Shown here: positions 60,524 through 64,000 of the stretch, one piece after another | Position numbering within the stretch: the stretch's first letter is position 1 | Layout of the letters: every line of letters begins with the position of its first letter | From: Stenotrophomonas maltophilia | Lineage (GTDB): Bacteria > Pseudomonadota > Gammaproteobacteria > Xanthomonadales > Xanthomonadaceae | Reading direction: 5' to 3' | DNA length: 64,000 nucleotides | NCBI RefSeq assembly: GCF_002138415.1 | Contig: NZ_CP015612.1 | Span: forward strand, 2,892,001-2,956,000 | The notes under the pieces: generated by a model | What the model was told of the DNA's origin: nothing | What the model saw: the letters and a program-made list of their open reading frames with translations, nothing else | The model's database searches: none | Made by a program: the position numbers and the translations under genes

Positions 60524-60577
60524 TAGATGCCCACCTTGGTGGGCACGGATGCACGCCAACCAAGGTTGGCGACTACC
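60524..60577. repeat. Facing pair of GTAG palindromic repeats
   Basis: Elements at 60524-60546 (plus, GTAGATGCCCACCTTGGTGG) and 60555-60577 (minus, GCCAACC/GGTTGGC type) lie between convergent genes. They belong to different subfamilies though arranged head to head. Confidence 0.85.
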
Positions 60578-60582
60578 AGACC

Positions 60583-61527
60583 CTACCCCTCGTTTGCGAC
60601 GCCGTGTGGTACGTGGCCGGCGGCCACGTGCTCGCGGGCGCTGTCGATGTTGTGCTGCGAATCATCGAAGAAGATGTCGGCGCCGAACGCCTGCAGGAAC
60701 GGTCCCTTGTGGCGCCCTCCGAGGAACAGGGCCTCGTCCAGGCGCACGCCCCACTCGCGCAGGGTGCGGATCACCCGCTCATGCGCCGGCGCCGAACGCG
60801 CGGTCACCAGCGCGGTACGGATCGGTGCGCTGTCACCGGCCGGAAACACTTCCTGCAGCGTATGCAGCGCCGACAGGAAGCCGCGGAACGGGCCGCCACT
60901 GAGCGGTTCGCGGGCCCGTTCACGCTCGTGGCGGCCAAAGGCTTCCACGCCCTGCTCGCGCGAAATGCGCTCACTCTCGTCACCGAAGATCACCGCGTCA
61001 CCGTCGAAGGCGATGCGCAGCTGGCCGGCCGGGCGACCGGTATCGATCTGGTCGGCCGCCGCCGCAGCAGTCTCGCCGGGCGGCTTGGGCAGGATGGTGG
61101 CCGCGGCGATGCCATGGCGCAGCGCGCTGCGCACCGATTCGGGGTTGGCCGACAGGAACAGGTCGGTGCCGAACGGCTTCACGTACGGCCAGGTCGGCTC
61201 GCCGGCCGTGAACGTCGCACGGATGATGCCCAGGCCGTAGTGCTGGATCGAGTTGAAGATGCGCAGGCCGGTATCGGCAGAGTTGCGCGACAGCAGGATG
61301 ACCTCGACCCGCGGGTTCTCCGGGCTGGCGCCCTGGTTCAGCGCCAGCAGCTTGCGCACCACCGGGAAGGCCACGCCGGGCCCGAGGATATCGTCCTCGT
61401 GCTGGCGCTGGAACTCGGCATAGGCCGCCACGCCATCGCTCTCGAACAGCGCGTGGCTTTCCTCGAGGTCGAACAGGGCGCGCGAGGTCACCGCAACGGT
61501 CAGCAAACGGGGGGAGTTGTCGCCCAT
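60583..61527 (-). CDS. 5'-nucleotidase (cytosolic NT5C1-like family)
   Basis: The 314-residue product matches the PF06189-type 5'-nucleotidases. LTVAVTSRALFDLEESHALF carries the early acidic motif, followed by VILLSRNSADTGLRIFNS, LRIAFDGDAVIFGDESE, and KGPFLQAFGADIFFDDSQHN near the C-terminus. It dephosphorylates nucleoside monophosphates, typically AMP or IMP. It is 47 bases downstream of NAD kinase on the same strand and probably co-transcribed. Start at 61527 (MGDNSPRLLTVAV). Confidence 0.87.
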   Translation of the reverse strand: MGDNSPRLLTVAVTSRALFDLEESHALFESDGVAAYAEFQRQHEDDILGPGVAFPVVRKLLALNQGASPENPRVEVILLSRNSADTGLRIFNSIQHYGLGIIRATFTAGEPTWPYVKPFGTDLFLSANPESVRSALRHGIAAATILPKPPGETAAAAADQIDTGRPAGQLRIAFDGDAVIFGDESERISREQGVEAFGRHERERAREPLSGGPFRGFLSALHTLQEVFPAGDSAPIRTALVTARSAPAHERVIRTLREWGVRLDEALFLGGRHKGPFLQAFGADIFFDDSQHNIDSAREHVAAGHVPHGVANEG

Positions 61528-61574
61528 CGGTGGGGGTCCTTCAAGCGGTCGGCACGGCCGGCCGCCTATTGTCC

Positions 61575-62348
61575 TCAAAAAACGAACTGTTCGCTCAGGA
61601 TCCGGTCTTCCAGGTTGTGCTCCGGGTCGAACAGCAGGGTCACGCGGCGGTCCTTCGACTCGCGGATGGTCACTTCGACCACGTCGCGGGTCTCGTGCGA
61701 ATCAGCGGTCACGCTGATCGGGCGCTTGTAGGGATCAAGCACACGGAAACGTACTTCGGTGTCGGCCTTGAGGATCGCCCCGCGCCAGCGTCGCGGCCGA
61801 TACGGGGCCAGCGGCGTCAGCGCGATGGTATGCGAGCCCAGCGGCAGCACCGGGCCGTGCGCGGAATAGTTGTACGCGGTACTGCCAGCCGGGGTGGCGA
61901 CCAGCACGCCGTCACCGATCAGTTCGGCCACGCGCTCCTGGCCGTTGAGATCGATGCCGATATGCGCGGCCTGACGGGTCTGGCGCAACAGCGAGACGTC
62001 GTTGTAGGCCAGCGAGCCGGTACTGGTGCCCGATTCGGTCAGTGCGACCATTTCCAGCGGACGCAGGTTGGCCGGTTCGGCACGGGCGATGCGCGCCTGC
62101 ACGTCATCGTCGCCGCGGTACTGGTTCATCAGGAAGCCCACCGTGCCCAGTTTCATGCCGAACACCGGCTTGCCCAGGTGCCCATGCCGGTGCAGGGTCT
62201 GCAGCATGAAGCCATCGCCGCCCAGTGGGCACAGTACATCGGCCTGCTCGGGCGTGTAGTCGCCATAGCGCGACACCATGGCCGCGCGGGCCATCTGCGC
62301 CGGCTCGGTGGTGCTGGCCAGGAAAGCGATGCGGGGGGAGTCGCTCAT
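61575..62348 (-). CDS. nadK: NadK, NAD kinase
   Basis: The 257-residue enzyme phosphorylates NAD to NADP. The GGDG loop is at residues 43-46 ([17 protein letters not shown]), and the second nucleotide-binding motif is [29 protein letters not shown] and [15 protein letters not shown] are typical. The start [12 protein letters not shown] at 62348 was preferred; an in-frame upstream ATG would add about a dozen residues. It is the first gene of a probable pair with the 5'-nucleotidase. Confidence 0.95.
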   Translation of the reverse strand: MSDSPRIAFLASTTEPAQMARAAMVSRYGDYTPEQADVLCPLGGDGFMLQTLHRHGHLGKPVFGMKLGTVGFLMNQYRGDDDVQARIARAEPANLRPLEMVALTESGTSTGSLAYNDVSLLRQTRQAAHIGIDLNGQERVAELIGDGVLVATPAGSTAYNYSAHGPVLPLGSHTIALTPLAPYRPRRWRGAILKADTEVRFRVLDPYKRPISVTADSHETRDVVEVTIRESKDRRVTLLFDPEHNLEDRILSEQFVF

Positions 62349-62413
62349 CGGTGGATCCGGGGGGTAACTGATGAAGAGCATAACCGAGCGCCGGGGGTTG
62401 GACCGCGCGGAGC

Positions 62414-62515
62414 GGATGACCGGCATATCCGCCGGGACCCGCCGTAAACCCGTCCCTGGGGGCTCGATCGCGCCATCCATGGCGCTCACGGTCCCGGCGG
62501 ATATGCCGGTCATCC
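62414..62515. repeat. Long perfect inverted repeat with inner stem
   Basis: GGATGACCGGCATATCCGCC plus GGGACC at 62414-62439 is exactly complementary to 62490-62515. The 50-base loop includes CGCCAT/ATGGCG at 62471-62483. I recall this CATATCCGCCGGG-type element as a recurrent S. maltophilia repeat, different from the GTAG family. Confidence 0.75.
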
Positions 62516-62576
62516 ACCTGGCAGGTTCACAGCCGGCGTCGGGACAGGTGGTCGCAAAAGGCCAAAGGCAGAAACA

Positions 62577-62604
62577 GAACGGCCCCGCTTTCGCGGGGCC
62601 GTTC
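62577..62604 (-). terminator. Terminator downstream of the glutamate dehydrogenase gene
   Basis: GAACGGCCCCGC pairs perfectly with GCGGGGCCGTTC around a 4-base loop. On the minus strand it is followed by TGTTTCTG. It lies about 130 bases after the dehydrogenase stop and fits a Rho-independent terminator. Confidence 0.65.
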
Positions 62605-62734
62605 CTCCAACTGCTGCAGATCAGGAGCCCCCCTGAGTCAGGGGGGCGCGCCAACGGCGCGGGAGTCTGGGAGCATGGTTGGCATGGGGCCCACGGTTTG
62701 CAGAGCAAACCGTGGGGCGTCAGCGCGAATGCGC

Positions 62735-64000
62735 TTACGCACCATGCGCTGCGAGCTGGCCCAGGCGCTGGACCGCGACCGAGACGGTCGGGTAGTCCAG
62801 GGTCTTCTGCTCGGCCAGTTCGGCCAGCATCGCCAGGGTAAAGCGCAGGCTGTTGTCGTCGCGCCCCATCCATGCCGCCACCTTGGCTTCGGCACTGCCA
62901 CCCTTGGTGCCCAGCACCTGGCCGGCCAGGTTGCGGTGGTTGGCGGCCAGTTCGTCACGCAGCACGCCACGTGCCACCGCGTGCCAACGGCCGTTGACCT
63001 CCAGCGCATCGACCTGCTCGAACAGCCACGGCAGCTGCAGGGCATCGCCCAGGCGGAAGTGGACCTTGGACACGTCCACCGGCTTCAGCTTGCGGGTACG
63101 GGCCAGTTCGATGATGTCGAACGCCGGCTCCAGGAAGTGCAGTTCGGCCAGCTGCTGTGCCAGTGCGGACGGCAGGCCCTTTTCCTTCCACTCGGCCACC
63201 AGGGCTTCGTAGGTCGGACGCTGCGAATCCGGCAGCACACCCGAGGCAACACGGATGTCGTTGAACGGACCCTGGTAGCGGTTGACCGCTTCGGTGATGC
63301 CCGGCATCGCGCCCGGGCGCGACAGCAGCCAGCGCACGAACGAGCGCTGCAGCTTCCAGATCACTTCCAGCGCGTCGATCTGCACCGACTCCGGCACCTT
63401 GCCGTCGAGCGCATCGATCTGCGCCCACAGCGCGCGTGCATCCAGCGTTTCGCGGCTGATGGTGTAGGCCTTGGCGACCTCGGCGATGGAACGGCCGGTG
63501 TCTTCCTGCATGCGCATCAGGAAGGTGGCGCCCATGCGGTTGATGGTCTGGTTGGTCACCGCCGTGGCGATGATTTCGCGCTTCAGGCGGTGACGCTCCA
63601 TCGCGTCGGCGTACTTCTTCTGCAGCGGGGTCGGGAAGTAGCGCTGCAGCTCCTTGGACAGGTACGGATCTTCCGGGATGTCCGAATCCAGCAGCTGGGC
63701 GAACGCCACCAGCTTGGAGTAGGACAGCAGCACCGACAGTTCCGGACGGGTCAGGCCCTGGCCGCGAGCCTTGCGCTGGGACAGCTCGGCGTCGGACGGC
63801 AGGAACTCGATCTGACGATCGAGCAGGCCCTGCTGTTCCAGGGTACGGATGAAGTGCTGCTTGGAACCCAGGCGCTTGACCGCCATCCGCTCCATCAGGC
63901 TCAGGGCCTGGTTCTGGCGGTAGTTGTCGTTGAGCACCAGCTCGGCGACTTCATCGGTCATCGAGGCCAGCAGCTTGTTGCGCTGCTCGACGGTCAGTTT
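62735..64000 (-). CDS. gdhB: NAD-dependent glutamate dehydrogenase, large (about 180 kDa) type, C-terminal part
   Basis: The 421 residues visible are the C-terminus of the very large bacterial NAD-GDH. The frame is open to the right edge, reading [20 protein letters not shown] before a methionine that is internal. Family stretches are [39 protein letters not shown] and [23 protein letters not shown] and [19 protein letters not shown] follow. The enzyme deaminates glutamate to 2-oxoglutarate and ammonia, which would carry on from the histidine pathway that ends in glutamate. The catalytic domain is outside the window. Confidence 0.9.
   Translation of the reverse strand, partial: KLTVEQRNKLLASMTDEVAELVLNDNYRQNQALSLMERMAVKRLGSKQHFIRTLEQQGLLDRQIEFLPSDAELSQRKARGQGLTRPELSVLLSYSKLVAFAQLLDSDIPEDPYLSKELQRYFPTPLQKKYADAMERHRLKREIIATAVTNQTINRMGATFLMRMQEDTGRSIAEVAKAYTISRETLDARALWAQIDALDGKVPESVQIDALEVIWKLQRSFVRWLLSRPGAMPGITEAVNRYQGPFNDIRVASGVLPDSQRPTYEALVAEWKEKGLPSALAQQLAELHFLEPAFDIIELARTRKLKPVDVSKVHFRLGDALQLPWLFEQVDALEVNGRWHAVARGVLRDELAANHRNLAGQVLGTKGGSAEAKVAAWMGRDDNSLRFTLAMLAELAEQKTLDYPTVSVAVQRLGQLAAHGA

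Larger units (their letters stand above)
62349..62734. other. Intergenic region rich in inverted repeats
   Basis: This 386-base gap holds no convincing gene. It contains a 26-base perfect inverted repeat (62414-62439 with 62490-62515), a T-tailed hairpin at 62577-62604, a G/C palindrome at 62627-62647, and another stem at 62690-62716. The nadK promoter must lie in or near the first 60 bases. Confidence 0.7.

Overview
The window is high-GC, densely packed gammaproteobacterial chromosome that reads as Stenotrophomonas (S. maltophilia complex, Xanthomonadaceae). The main reasons are: many short palindromic repeats headed by GTAG, the SMAG type known from S. maltophilia; a GyrA with Gln at position 83 beside Asp87; an effector carrying the Xanthomonadales type IV secretion domain (XVIPCD); and the kynurenine route toward NAD found in this family. 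No rRNA, tRNA, insertion sequence, prophage or CRISPR array was seen. About 60 protein genes are annotated, with partial genes at both ends (hutF on the left, a large NAD-glutamate dehydrogenase on the right).

Layout. 1-5483: histidine degradation, with hutF diverging from a hutI-hutH-hutG-hutU operon whose genes overlap by 4 bases at every junction. 5484-9450: an exported serine hydrolase and a TonB-dependent receptor. 9454-13759: a poorly known membrane and anchored protein cluster with two tandem paralogues and a truncated remnant, an NTF2-like protein, and a TetR regulator divergent from a thioesterase. 13766-19121: an exported agmatine-deiminase-like enzyme divergent from a LysR regulator, an SGNH hydrolase, a periplasmic HExxH protein and two unknowns. 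19340-22298: an S9 peptidase and a small unknown.

22729-24777 is the most interesting locus: a small exported protein followed by a 472-residue protein with an HExxH motif and a C-terminal XVIPCD. This is best read as an immunity-effector pair of the antibacterial Xanthomonadales type IV secretion system. It is followed by a HipA-like kinase overlapping a DUF3037 gene, a second serine hydrolase, and a LysR regulator divergent from an oxidoreductase gene that has lost its middle.

29188-46699 is mostly housekeeping: a PQQ-dependent sugar dehydrogenase, gyrA, mtnA, a DUF3011 protein, a GNAT-epmA pair, ligA, zipA and smc. A Tat-exported aminotransferase and a tandem array of half GTAG repeats lie between ligA and zipA. 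47011-48290 holds two tandem DUF1963/YwqG-like paralogues of lower GC. 48400-52325 carries rplI-rpsR-rpsF, a CbrC-like protein, an A-type iron-sulfur carrier and asnS.

52356-60506 is a run of plus-strand genes: two small unknowns, a PaiB-like protein, a beta-carbonic anhydrase, nbaC, kynU and kmo (tryptophan to quinolinate), sbcB, a DUF2461 gene and a DUF2939 gene. The right end has a cytosolic-type 5'-nucleotidase and NAD kinase, a 386-base gap full of inverted repeats, and the C-terminal part of NAD-glutamate dehydrogenase.
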